Shown in pieces: positions 8,528 to 17,196 of a stretch of 38,264 bases of DNA. The translations under genes and the position numbers were made by a program. The DNA lies in the NCBI GenBank assembly GCA_016934055.1, contig JAFGTR010000072.1, positions 1-38,264 on the forward strand, given 5' to 3'. This DNA is from Bacteroidales bacterium. GTDB lineage: Bacteria > Bacteroidota > Bacteroidia > Bacteroidales > UBA10428. A model generated the notes under the pieces. It was given only the letters and a program-made list of their open reading frames with translations. It had not been told where the DNA came from and made no database searches. The number at the start of each line of letters is the position of its first letter. Position 1 is the first letter of the stretch.

Positions 8528-10942
8528 TTACTCGTCCCTTGACCCTGTTTTAAACATCATCCGGTAAATGGCGTTTTTATCAACAGCATCGAGGCTGAAA
8601 TGGTCGGCATGGTATTTACCGTCAATGTATAACGAAGTCTGGTCGCAATAATGCGGGCTCGCCGGAATTCCAGAATTACCTGTGGGGATTACCGTGATGG
8701 AATTATCCCAGTTGCTGAGGTCAAAAATATGCCTGTGTGAAGCTCCATGGTCAGACATAAAAGGATTGCTAAAGGAATAGCTGTATGGTGATACCGTATG
8801 AAAACTTCCGCCCACGGGGAAGGGCCCTCTGTTAAGATCCAGCAACTTCTCCAATATTGCAACCTTCGAAAGGGGATGAGAGAATGTGATCTGATGTGGC
8901 TTGCTCCACTGCCATAGTAACACATCGGAGCCATATTGTTTAATCAGACTGTCCACCGTCTCTTTGAAGCTCTTTAAGAGGATATCGGAAAACGATTCAA
9001 TAACAGCAGGTGTGACAATATCGTCTGTCCACAATGATTTCTCTTTCAACCATATCTGTTCGGTTGCAATGCGCGATACATTTGTATTCGCTTTAAACCT
9101 TGCTCCAAGGGCATTCCCCATCTCATCGCTGTATAGATTTCTGATCGTCTGCAGGTATATACATTCAAAAAGCAGAGGCGCAGCAGCATCAGCATTCATA
9201 TTGAAATCCCATTTCTTTAATACTTCAGCAGCCTGTTTCTCGGTATCAGTCATATCAGAAACATCCTTAATGGCATCAATGAGCGCAGGTACATAATCCT
9301 CCGCCATTTTTGAATACTGATCGAGTTGTATGGCTTTCATATCATCAATGGAATACTGTTCCTTTGCGGTTAATAACGCGGTAATTCTCTGGAAGCGGCC
9401 AGGCAATGAATACCAGGTGCCGATGTGAAAGGGATAGTCATCACCGGCAGTTTTATTATTGGCAGAGGCCACGAAATCAGCTTCAGGATTAAACAAATGC
9501 GGTAATTCCTCAAAAGGAACATAGCCTTTCCAGTCATATTCATCAGTCCAACCCGGCAGTATGGCAATCACTTCATCACGTTTCCGTATGGGCACGCCTG
9601 CAGCACAATACAGACCAATATTGCCGCTCTTGTCAGCATAGACAATATTCTGGGAGATAGCCTGGAATGTTCTCAGGGCATTCTTAAAGTCATCCCAGTT
9701 GTCTGCCCGGTTGAGTAGGTATATCGTCTGCATTTCATTGCTGGGTTCATCACCTACCCAATGCATGCTCACTGTTTTTCCCGGGAAGTCTTTGATACCT
9801 GAAATCACAGCACCACGATGCGAAAACTTCAATTCCTTTTCTACCATCCTACCTTCCTTTGTTGTGATCTTTTCAATGATTGTATTAAACTCTTTCCATT
9901 CTCCCATAAATTCATACTGATTGGAATCAGCAGGATTGATTTTTTCTTCATAAAAATCAAGATTATCAACATAGGTATTGGTCATGCCCCAGGCAATGCT
10001 GTCGTTATGGCCGCATACGATCAGCGGTTGCCCGGGCAGAACAAGTCCGGTCACATTGAGTCTTCCGGGAATCACTTCATGCATCTGCATCCATATGCCC
10101 GGAACATTGAGGCCGAGATGCATATCATTAGCCAATAAAGGCATATTGGTAACACTGCGGTTGCCTGAAACCGCCCAGTTGTTACTGGCGTCAAAAACAT
10201 CCGCGCCAAGCTTTTCAAGTTTCCCTGATTCAAGCAACAGAGAAGACATCATACCTGAGAGGCTTCTTGCAGAAGAATCGGGATAAACCACAAATTTTTG
10301 ATGTTCGAGCTCGGGTAACAACTCATCATATAAGGCTGTATCAACTTTTTGGCGGACCTCCTCGAGAATTATTTCACTCCAGCCGGCTTTCAGATCCCAT
10401 GCCATATAACCTATCAGATTCAGAGAATGCACAGGTTCCCATGGCTCAGGTTTATATCCCAGGATGGTGAACTCTACCGGGAGCTTTCTTTTATGATGCG
10501 TAATATACTGGTTGACGCCATCTGAAAATGCCTGCAGTGCTTCCACGACAGAAGGATCAGACTGTAACAATATCTTTTCTGATTTATACTGATAACGCAA
10601 CAACCTTAACAAATAATCAGTATTGACAAAACTTTCACCAAATATCTCGCTGAGTCGTCCCTGTGTGACCCTGCGGAGGAAGTCCATCTGCCAGAGCCTG
10701 TCCTGGGCCATAGCATAACCCACTGCCATATACAGATCATGTTCATTTTCGGCATAGATGTGAGGTACGGCATACTGGTCACGCATAACAGTCACCTCCG
10801 ATTGAAGACCTTTCAGCGCAATGTCTTTGTTATAATCGGGCAGTGCCCTTCGGGTAATAACCTTAAAGGCAATGAATGCTCCAATAATCAGCACGACTAA
10901 AAAAACAAGAAATGCCAGCAGGGTACGCTTTAATAATTTCAT
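8528..10942 (-). CDS. Penicillin acylase family protein (Ntn hydrolase, peptidase S45)
   Basis: An 804-residue protein with an N-terminal membrane anchor (about 7-30). The alpha-chain region follows (YAVPHIYAENEHDLYMAVGY and AQDRLWQMDFLRR near 57-91). Ser253 in the motif DASNNWAVSG is the expected autocatalytic cleavage site and N-terminal nucleophile of the beta chain. NDMHLGLNVPGIWM just after it and AWGMTNTYVDNLDFY further on are also family motifs. Family members hydrolyse amide bonds of beta-lactams, N-acyl-homoserine lactones or related acyl amides. Sequence alone does not say which, so neither antibiotic resistance nor quorum quenching should be inferred. The last codons (TGSRDE and stop) lie inside GTCCCTT/GACCCTG words that recur after araA. 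Confidence 0.93.
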   Translation of the reverse strand: MKLLKRTLLAFLVFLVVLIIGAFIAFKVITRRALPDYNKDIALKGLQSEVTVMRDQYAVPHIYAENEHDLYMAVGYAMAQDRLWQMDFLRRVTQGRLSEIFGESFVNTDYLLRLLRYQYKSEKILLQSDPSVVEALQAFSDGVNQYITHHKRKLPVEFTILGYKPEPWEPVHSLNLIGYMAWDLKAGWSEIILEEVRQKVDTALYDELLPELEHQKFVVYPDSSARSLSGMMSSLLLESGKLEKLGADVFDASNNWAVSGNRSVTNMPLLANDMHLGLNVPGIWMQMHEVIPGRLNVTGLVLPGQPLIVCGHNDSIAWGMTNTYVDNLDFYEEKINPADSNQYEFMGEWKEFNTIIEKITTKEGRMVEKELKFSHRGAVISGIKDFPGKTVSMHWVGDEPSNEMQTIYLLNRADNWDDFKNALRTFQAISQNIVYADKSGNIGLYCAAGVPIRKRDEVIAILPGWTDEYDWKGYVPFEELPHLFNPEADFVASANNKTAGDDYPFHIGTWYSLPGRFQRITALLTAKEQYSIDDMKAIQLDQYSKMAEDYVPALIDAIKDVSDMTDTEKQAAEVLKKWDFNMNADAAAPLLFECIYLQTIRNLYSDEMGNALGARFKANTNVSRIATEQIWLKEKSLWTDDIVTPAVIESFSDILLKSFKETVDSLIKQYGSDVLLWQWSKPHQITFSHPLSKVAILEKLLDLNRGPFPVGGSFHTVSPYSYSFSNPFMSDHGASHRHIFDLSNWDNSITVIPTGNSGIPASPHYCDQTSLYIDGKYHADHFSLDAVDKNAIYRMMFKTGSRDE

Positions 10943-11021
10943 TGCTTATAGTATTATATGTGTTAATCAATCTTAAAACTTTATTAAACGATTAAAAATA
11001 AAACTTTTTTGTAAGGAATGC

Positions 11022-11050
11022 TTGGGGGGTTAATAAAATTATTATCTTAG
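11022..11050 (+). promoter_or_regulatory. Candidate promoter of the Omp85-like gene
   Basis: TTG (11022-11024) and TATCTTAG (11043-11050) are separated by 18 bp and lie 32 bp before the start codon at 11082. This resembles the -33/-7 promoter layout of the Bacteroides group. The match is imperfect in spacing and in the last bases of the -7 element. Confidence 0.3.
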
Positions 11051-11081
11051 GTCTGAACCTGAATAATATAAAATAACCCTT

Positions 11082-12437
11082 ATGAACATCAGAAAATTTT
11101 TTCTCACAGTGCTGTCTTTGTTCTTTGTTGGCACCTTATTGGGGTACGCCCAGGAAGACACAGTAAAAACCGAAAAAAAGCAGGAAAGAATAAAGAAAGG
11201 ATGGACCTTTGGAGCAGTACCTGCCATTACCTACAGTTCGGATCTTGGATTTCAGTACGGGCTTGTGTTAAACCTTTTCAATTATGGCGATGGAACAACA
11301 TATCCGAAATATCATCATAATATTTACCTTGAATGGTCGAGATATACAAAAGGCAGTGGTGTTAACATGATCAAATATGATTCTGAATACCTGATCCCGG
11401 GCATCCGTGTGAGCGCTGATGTAAGTTATATTACCGACCAGGCCCTTGACTTTTTCGGATACAACGGTTATGAATCTCTTTTTGATGCCACATTAATCGA
11501 TGATAAAGATCCGGACTATATATCCCGTATGTTCTATAACATGGACCGCAAAATGCTTCGTGTGAGAGCTGATTTTCAGGGTTCTGTTATAGAAAAGAAA
11601 TTGCGGTGGATGGCCGGCGTTGAAATGAGCAATATTAAAACCGATGACGTTAATATTGAAAAGTTAAATAAAGGAAAAGATGAGGCCGATATGTTGCCTG
11701 ACACAGCTTTGTTGTTTGAGAAATACAAGACCTGGGGGATCATTCCGGCTGAGCAGGCAGACGGAGGAACAAACACCATGTTAAAGCTGGGCCTTATATA
11801 TGATACCCGTAACGCTGAAGCCAATCCTATGAAAGGAATATGGACAGAACTTCAGTTTCTCTTAGCGCCATCTTTTCTGGGGAACGGAGATATGTCTTAT
11901 ACAAAACTTATTGCCACCCACAGGCAATATTTTACACTGGCACCTAAAGTCCTCTCGTTTGTTTACCGTTTAAGCTACCAGGGAAAAATAAGCGGAACAA
12001 TGCCTTATTATATGCTCCCATTTGTTTATAATACAGCTCCGGAATATACAAGAGACGGCTTTGGAGGAAAGAAAACCCTGCGCGGCGTATTACGAAACCG
12101 TGTGGTGGGTGATGGTGTGGTCTATGGGAACGCAGAGTTTCGCTGGAAATTTTTAAGGACTGTCATTCTGAACCAGAACATTTATCTCGCTCTCAGTGCT
12201 TTTCTGGATGGTGGTATGGTTGTTGATAAATACGAATTTACTTTAGATGAAGCTTACCGCGCAGAAGCCTCACCCTATCTGCCGGATACGGATGAGAGCC
12301 TGCATCTTGGCTATGGCGGAGGCCTTCACATTGCTATAAATGAAAACTTCATCATAGCCGCCGACGTAGCCAAACCCGTTAAAAAAGAGGATTCAAATAA
12401 ACTGGGGATTTATATCGGGTTGGACTTCCTGTTCTGA
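11082..12437 (+). CDS. BamA/TamA-family (Omp85 surface antigen) outer-membrane barrel protein
   Basis: A 451-residue protein with a signal peptide (1-23, ending LLGYAQ). The mature part looks like an Omp85 barrel without POTRA domains: it is too short for them and the barrel signatures begin early. Visible signatures are YDTRNAEANPMKGIWTELQF (about 245-264), a GGKKTLRGV segment at the usual L6 (V/I)RG(F/Y) position, GNAEFRWKF, and a C-terminal strand ending in Phe (GLDFLF), as outer-membrane barrels do. It lies in the outer membrane; the cargo or ligand is unknown. It is divergent from the penicillin acylase gene (about 140 bp between starts) and is followed by a hairpin terminator. Confidence 0.85.
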   Translation: MNIRKFFLTVLSLFFVGTLLGYAQEDTVKTEKKQERIKKGWTFGAVPAITYSSDLGFQYGLVLNLFNYGDGTTYPKYHHNIYLEWSRYTKGSGVNMIKYDSEYLIPGIRVSADVSYITDQALDFFGYNGYESLFDATLIDDKDPDYISRMFYNMDRKMLRVRADFQGSVIEKKLRWMAGVEMSNIKTDDVNIEKLNKGKDEADMLPDTALLFEKYKTWGIIPAEQADGGTNTMLKLGLIYDTRNAEANPMKGIWTELQFLLAPSFLGNGDMSYTKLIATHRQYFTLAPKVLSFVYRLSYQGKISGTMPYYMLPFVYNTAPEYTRDGFGGKKTLRGVLRNRVVGDGVVYGNAEFRWKFLRTVILNQNIYLALSAFLDGGMVVDKYEFTLDEAYRAEASPYLPDTDESLHLGYGGGLHIAINENFIIAADVAKPVKKEDSNKLGIYIGLDFLF

Positions 12438-12440
12438 TTA

Positions 12441-12496
12441 CAGGGGATGCCCTGCGAGAGTTGGTGCTCTCGTAAGGGGCTTTGGTGTTAATTTTT
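12441..12496. terminator. Hairpin terminator between convergent genes
   Basis: CGAGAG (12455-12460) pairs with CTCTCG (12467-12472) across the loop TTGGTG, extended after a small bulge by CCCT/AGGG. An alternative hairpin, CAGGG-GATG-CCCTG, overlaps its left arm at 12441-12454. A T-run follows at 12491-12496. It sits between the end of the Omp85 gene (plus) and the end of the Kelch fragment (minus), and actually overlaps the last codons of the fragment. Confidence 0.6.
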
Positions 12497-13063
12497 TGTG
12501 GGGTCAAACTGCCAGATTACCGGACAACAAATGATAATATATCCAAAAAGATTTGTAGAAAAACCATAAGCCGTTGATATCGGACAATCCATTAATTTAA
12601 TCCAGGAATTATCCTCAGGTGAATATTCCCAGAAATCCTGATACCAAGTATCTTGGTCGAAACCTAAACCTATATAAGCCTTATTATTTATTGAAAAACC
12701 GCAAAGCTTATCCTTCCCTTTCCCTGGATATATTCCCTTTGCTGTCCATGTTTCAAAAAGAGGATCATATTCATAAACATCAATTTGATCAAAACCACAA
12801 CCGATATATGCTTTGCTACCGACAGTTATGCTAAAGCAAAACGGCAAGTCACAACCCGGGAGACAAGACAATTCAGCCCATTCTTTCGTATCTTGTTTAT
12901 ATTTCCAGAATTCCATTATGTTATTGCCAAAACCCACAAAACCTTCATTATTTATAGCAAAACCTTTTACATTACTGACTCTGTTTCCCGGATAGTCAGG
13001 TAGCCGTGTCCATTTATCAGTCACAGGATCATATTCCCGGAAATCATGGTAACCCTGGTTCAT
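12488..13063 (-). pseudogene. Kelch-repeat protein, 5'-truncated fragment
   Basis: A 191-residue reading frame made of Kelch/galactose-oxidase-like blades: DFREYDPVTDKWTRL, a weaker MEFWKYKQDTKEW, VYEYDPLFETW, DFWEYSPEDNSW and a final WQFDPTKN. Each blade is preceded by the usual GFxInnxxYxGxGf strand. Complete Kelch propellers need six or seven blades (about 300 residues) plus a signal peptide. This frame starts inside a blade, has no signal peptide, and is preceded by an in-frame TGA about 9 nt before the ATG. Its first 20 nt overlap the end of the upstream barrel gene in another frame. I read it as the 3' remnant of a larger secreted Kelch protein. It may still be translated by coupling, but is unlikely to fold fully or be exported. 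Confidence 0.75.
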
Positions 13064-14078
13064 GTCGGTAATTCAGGCGATATTCCAATCCGCTGCCTGC
13101 AGAAAAGCCGATCAGGCTTTTCGTAAGCAATGGCTCATCTGATACAGGATTTATCTCAACAACATCATGCACGATGGTTGCTTCATACAAAGTATTTTCA
13201 TTTTTAAAATTATATGCATATATGCCCCCCATGTTTATGAAAGGAGACAATTTGACTGATGGATATGTATAACGGATAAGAAAGGGTACACTGATAGCAG
13301 CAGTATTGATAAGCAAATCTATATTTTTGTTTTCATCTCGAAAATAAACGGAATAAGCACCCTGGTGAAATGTGATGTCAGCATGAAAGGAATAGTTGCT
13401 TACCATGATGGGAACATCAACAAATAACCCGATTGTCATGCTCCCATCATAAGGAAAACTATACTTTTTCAACATGGCATCTGAAGAAGACAGTTTCGAA
13501 ACCGCATACCCTCCGGTTATTCCAAATTTTAAATGAGGGAAAGGCTTATTATCGCATCGGTTATATCGTGTAATAAAAGCTGTTAATGACTTTTTATTAT
13601 ATCTCACTAATCCTGTAACTTCAGCAATATTCCGGCAATCAGAAGTCAGTTCATACAGCATATCATTGAATTCTTTTGATTCATTATCACTGACATGTTT
13701 TGGTAATTCAACAAACAAAGTACTATCTTTTTCCCAGTAGAATTTTTTTGTCTTATTTCCTCTGTAATAATACAGGTTATTCTTACCCTTTTTCAGCCTT
13801 TCCAAAAATACCCGACGGGAAGAATCAGGCAGTGGAATATCTCTCGAAACAAAAATCCTCCCATTCTTAAATCCATATTCCAGTACTTCATACGGAGAAT
13901 ACTTCACCAGCTGATCTCCTTTTTTAACAGTACAAAACCGGCTGTTGTATTTATCTCCTCCATTAATTAGTTTAATACCGGCATAGGTTGAGTTTGCAGT
14001 TGAATAGTAATCAGTTTGCCCTGACGTCACCATTGAAAACAGATTCATTATAAAAAACAGAAACCAATAATTACGCAT
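13044..14078 (-). CDS. PorT-like outer-membrane beta-barrel protein, probably 3'-truncated
   Basis: A 344-residue protein with a signal peptide (1-21, LFSMVTSGQ). An N-terminal mixed domain includes KKGDQLVKYSPYEVLEYGFKNG (about 53-74), a motif I know from Bacteroidota proteins that sit before a barrel. From about residue 185 there are alternating beta strands (KFGITGGYAVSKL, SMTIGLFVDVPI, LSPFINMGGIYAYNF, IGFSAGSGLEYRL) like those of PorT-family barrels. A barrel would normally continue after GLEYRL with further strands and end in an aromatic residue. Here the frame stops after NYRHEPGLP, exactly where the Kelch fragment begins. Signal peptide and start look intact; the C-terminus probably is not, so function is doubtful. 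Confidence 0.7.
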   Translation of the reverse strand: MRNYWFLFFIMNLFSMVTSGQTDYYSTANSTYAGIKLINGGDKYNSRFCTVKKGDQLVKYSPYEVLEYGFKNGRIFVSRDIPLPDSSRRVFLERLKKGKNNLYYYRGNKTKKFYWEKDSTLFVELPKHVSDNESKEFNDMLYELTSDCRNIAEVTGLVRYNKKSLTAFITRYNRCDNKPFPHLKFGITGGYAVSKLSSSDAMLKKYSFPYDGSMTIGLFVDVPIMVSNYSFHADITFHQGAYSVYFRDENKNIDLLINTAAISVPFLIRYTYPSVKLSPFINMGGIYAYNFKNENTLYEATIVHDVVEINPVSDEPLLTKSLIGFSAGSGLEYRLNYRHEPGLP

Positions 14079-14327
14079 ATTATATGAGGTTTAAATTATT
14101 TTGTTCGTATTATCATTATATATTACTACTTGAATGATTATTCAGTTTTATGACTTTTGCCTTTAGCACCATAGCTACCTATTACCTCATGTTACAACAG
14201 CATTCTCCCCAGAAGATTGCAAGACAATTCAGTTAAACGATTTGCTCATTAATGCTGTGCATTTTTCATAACCTCTGTAAACAATACGTATTTATGAATT
14301 CAGCTTGTTTTATCATATTGCTTTAAA

Positions 14328-15275
14328 CTATAGCCATTTATGCCTTTTGAAGAACAACCATGTACCATATGACGATCCGATCATTAGCAGCAGTGTCAGC
14401 GGATATCCTATTTTCCAGTTGAGTTCCGGCATAAACCTGAAATTCATACCGTACAGGCTGGCTATGAATGTAGGCGGCATAATGATGACCGAAATAAGGG
14501 TAAATATCTTTATGATCTTGTTCTGATCGGTATTAACCAGGCCCAGAAATGTATTCTGCAGATATTCCAGTCTTTCAAAAAGGAAATTGGTATGATCGAC
14601 CAGTGAATCAATATCTTTACTGAGGATGCCCAGTCTTTCCTTTTCTTCTTCAGTGAAATCCATATTCTTGATCATCAGCGACATGACCCGTTGTTTGTCA
14701 ATAATATTCTGCCTGATCATCATGGCTGATTCCTGGTAGGCCGTTATCTCCCTGAGCAATTCCTCATGTGTTCCGTTTTCTGCTGTCAGCGACCGGCCGA
14801 TAATGGTTATTTGTTTTGAAATGCATTCAATGAAGTCAGCATCAAAGTCAACACGTATTTCTAAAAGGCTAAGGAATATCTTGTTACCAGTCGAAAAAGG
14901 TTTATGGTTGATGCTTATTTTTTTTACACACTCATCAAAAGCACGGACCTCTCCTTCATGATATGTTATCAGCAGCTCATCCCTGAGAACAAATGAAACA
15001 TGTGCGGATAAATATTGATTTTCATCTGTTTTCTGAAGAAATATTGAATTAGCGATGATATAATCATCCTTTTCAATAAATCGAGAACTCGATTCAATCT
15101 CTTCCTGCTGCATACGGGTTGGTATATTGACCCCGAAATAATTTTCCACCTCCTCAATTTCTCTGAGAGAAGGAGACTGAAGGTCGATCCAGATCAGATC
15201 GGTAAGGTCGCCGGCAGTTTTAATGGTTTCCGATTCCACCATTATATTCTGATCTTTCTTATACAAACGAGTCAT
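14328..15275 (-). CDS. corA: CorA-type magnesium/divalent cation channel
   Basis: A 315-residue protein with the CorA signature Gly276-Met277-Asn278 (YGMNF) at the end of the first of two C-terminal transmembrane helices (about 257-275 and 293-308). The loop after it, RFMPELNW, carries the expected acidic residue. The rest is a soluble cytoplasmic funnel with long helices (about 150-255, including DKQRVMSLMIKNMDFTEEEKERL). CorA pentamers conduct Mg2+ (also Co2+ or Ni2+) into the cell. The N-terminus is somewhat short for the family but includes the first beta strands (DLIWIDLQSP). The gene stands alone, divergent from the SSS symporter with 258 bp between the starts. Confidence 0.93.
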   Translation of the reverse strand: MTRLYKKDQNIMVESETIKTAGDLTDLIWIDLQSPSLREIEEVENYFGVNIPTRMQQEEIESSSRFIEKDDYIIANSIFLQKTDENQYLSAHVSFVLRDELLITYHEGEVRAFDECVKKISINHKPFSTGNKIFLSLLEIRVDFDADFIECISKQITIIGRSLTAENGTHEELLREITAYQESAMMIRQNIIDKQRVMSLMIKNMDFTEEEKERLGILSKDIDSLVDHTNFLFERLEYLQNTFLGLVNTDQNKIIKIFTLISVIIMPPTFIASLYGMNFRFMPELNWKIGYPLTLLLMIGSSYGTWLFFKRHKWL

Positions 15276-15533
15276 AACAAAAAGTTAAACAGGCAATTGT
15301 CTGGCTCAATACAGGTTTCAGACTAATACTCTTTCTGCGCTTAAAAGGCTTATAATGTCCTAAAGATAAATGATTTTTGTTAACAAACGAATGAAACTCA
15401 ATCAGAGTTTTTCAGAATGAAATGTTTTTAGTATTCTTGTGAAATGGATTTCAATCAATCCTGTGAAAGTATAAAAATACCCTTACAAGAGTTTTGGACC
15501 GGTACAAGGGTTTAAATTATAAAATTTTTCTTC

Positions 15534-17051
15534 ATGTCGCCCTGGGTATTGCCGCTCATCGTCATTGCTTATTTTTCAGTGCTCATTTTCATTTCCTTCC
15601 TCACAAGTCGCGGCGCTGACAATGCCACATTTTTTGTCGGGAACCGCAAATCGCCGTGGTTTCTGGTGGCGTTTGGCATGATCGGCGCATCAATATCAGG
15701 GGTTACCTTTATTTCAATACCGGGTGAAGTCGGAAACAGCATGTTTTCATACATGCAGGTTGTATTCGGTTACTTTGCCGGTTATTTGGTCATTGCCAAT
15801 GTATTGTTGCCTCTTTACTACCGAATGAACCTTTCCTCAATATATGTCTACCTGGAAAAACGTTTCGGGTGGCACAGTTATAAAACAGGCGCTTTCTATT
15901 TTTTATTGTCCAGGGTTATCGGAGCAGCTTTCAGGCTTTACCTGGTGGCCATGGTTATTGATGCCTTTGCCCTTTCACGTCTTGGCATTCCATTCTGGAT
16001 TACTGTTTGCATAACAATTTCGCTGATCTATCTTTACTCATTTAAAGCCGGGATAAGGACCATCGTCTATACCGACACCCTTCAGACGACGTTTTTGCTG
16101 CTTGGCGTTGTCCTCTCAATTGTTATGATATCGCGGGAACTTGGTTTTTCATTTACTGATATCTGCAGCAATATCAGTGAAAGCAGGTATTCAAAGCTGT
16201 TTATATGGGACTGGCGACCCGGAAATAATTTCTTCAAGCATTTTCTCAGCGGTGTATTCATTTGCATAACCATGACAGGACTCGATCAGGATATGATGCA
16301 GAAAAACCTGAGCTGCCGTAACATTCAGGAAGCCAAAAAGAACATGTACTGGATGAGTTCTCTTCTTATTGTGGTCAACATATTGTTTCTGTCTCTTGGA
16401 GCCTTATTGTATATCTATTCAAACACAAAAGGCATCATAATTGAGCATTTCGCCCAACCTGATCTTTTTAAAAAGTGCCCGATTGAATTATTAAATCCAT
16501 TAACCGGAATATTCTCCTGCGAAAAAACAGATGCGTTATTTCCGTTTTTGGTTTTCAACTATCTGCCTCCGCTGGTAAGCATTGTTTTTGTTATCGGTCT
16601 TGTTGCAGCTGCCTATTCCAGCGCTGATTCAGCTCTGACTGCGCTTACCACCTCTTTCTGTGTTGATTTCCTTAACTTCAAAGAAGACAACCAGCGTATG
16701 GGCATCCGGAAACTTGTGCACGTCGGTTTCTCTGTATTGCTGATCATCGTTATCCTTACATTTTCAGCCATTACCAACCAGAGTGTCATCAATTCACTCT
16801 TTACCATTGCCGGCTATACATACGGGCCTTTGCTGGGACTTTTTTCCTTTGGTATACTGACAAAATACAAAACAGGAGAAAAATGGGTGCCAGCCATAAC
16901 CGTTGCAGCCATCATTCTGAGTTATCTTACCAGCCTTTATTCCGAAGAGCTTTTCAACGGGTACAAAGTGGGATTTGAGATCGTAGTGTTAAACGGATTG
17001 CTGGTATTTCTGGGGCTGTTCCTGAGCAGGAGAAGGAAGACAGCTTTTTAG
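15534..17051 (+). CDS. Sodium:solute symporter (SSS family), substrate unknown
   Basis: A 505-residue integral membrane protein with about 13 predicted helices, starting with the external-side helix WVLPLIVIAYFSVLIFISFL. SSS motifs are ATFFVGNRKSPWFLVAFGMIGASISGVTFISIPG near 31-64 and GLVAAAYSSADSALTALTTSFCVDF near 355-380, the latter holding small hydroxyl residues at the expected sodium site. The family couples Na+ import to uptake of sugars, amino acids or other solutes. No metabolic genes lie beside it, so the substrate cannot be assigned. It differs clearly from the larger SSS protein in the arabinose operon. Confidence 0.9.
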   Translation: MSPWVLPLIVIAYFSVLIFISFLTSRGADNATFFVGNRKSPWFLVAFGMIGASISGVTFISIPGEVGNSMFSYMQVVFGYFAGYLVIANVLLPLYYRMNLSSIYVYLEKRFGWHSYKTGAFYFLLSRVIGAAFRLYLVAMVIDAFALSRLGIPFWITVCITISLIYLYSFKAGIRTIVYTDTLQTTFLLLGVVLSIVMISRELGFSFTDICSNISESRYSKLFIWDWRPGNNFFKHFLSGVFICITMTGLDQDMMQKNLSCRNIQEAKKNMYWMSSLLIVVNILFLSLGALLYIYSNTKGIIIEHFAQPDLFKKCPIELLNPLTGIFSCEKTDALFPFLVFNYLPPLVSIVFVIGLVAAAYSSADSALTALTTSFCVDFLNFKEDNQRMGIRKLVHVGFSVLLIIVILTFSAITNQSVINSLFTIAGYTYGPLLGLFSFGILTKYKTGEKWVPAITVAAIILSYLTSLYSEELFNGYKVGFEIVVLNGLLVFLGLFLSRRRKTAF

Positions 17052-17084
17052 CACTTTAGCGATTAAGCTGTTTAGGAAATATCC

Positions 17085-17188
17085 AAAACCCCTAAACCCC
17101 TAAATACCTAAAAACCAAAATACCTATATAACCAAGTCCCCGACCGTACGACTGCGAATGACCGATTACCGATTACCGAATACTGATT
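17085..17188. repeat. Short-word repeats between the SSS symporter and araB
   Basis: Two blocks lie between convergent genes. Positions 17085-17110 hold degenerate AAACCCCT-type octads. Positions 17161-17188 hold four heptads: ACCGATT, ACCGATT, ACCGAAT, ACTGATT. The second block ends eight bases before the araB stop codon. No hairpin terminator is visible in the gap. Confidence 0.8.
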
Positions 17189-17196
17189 CCCCTTCC

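Noticed and set aside
8528..10942. Antibiotic-resistance or quorum-quenching acylase
   Set aside because: Family membership is clear, but nothing in the sequence or neighbours tells the substrate.
12488..13063. Kelch frame as an intact small gene
   Set aside because: It begins inside a blade, lacks a signal peptide and overlaps the broken end of its neighbour.
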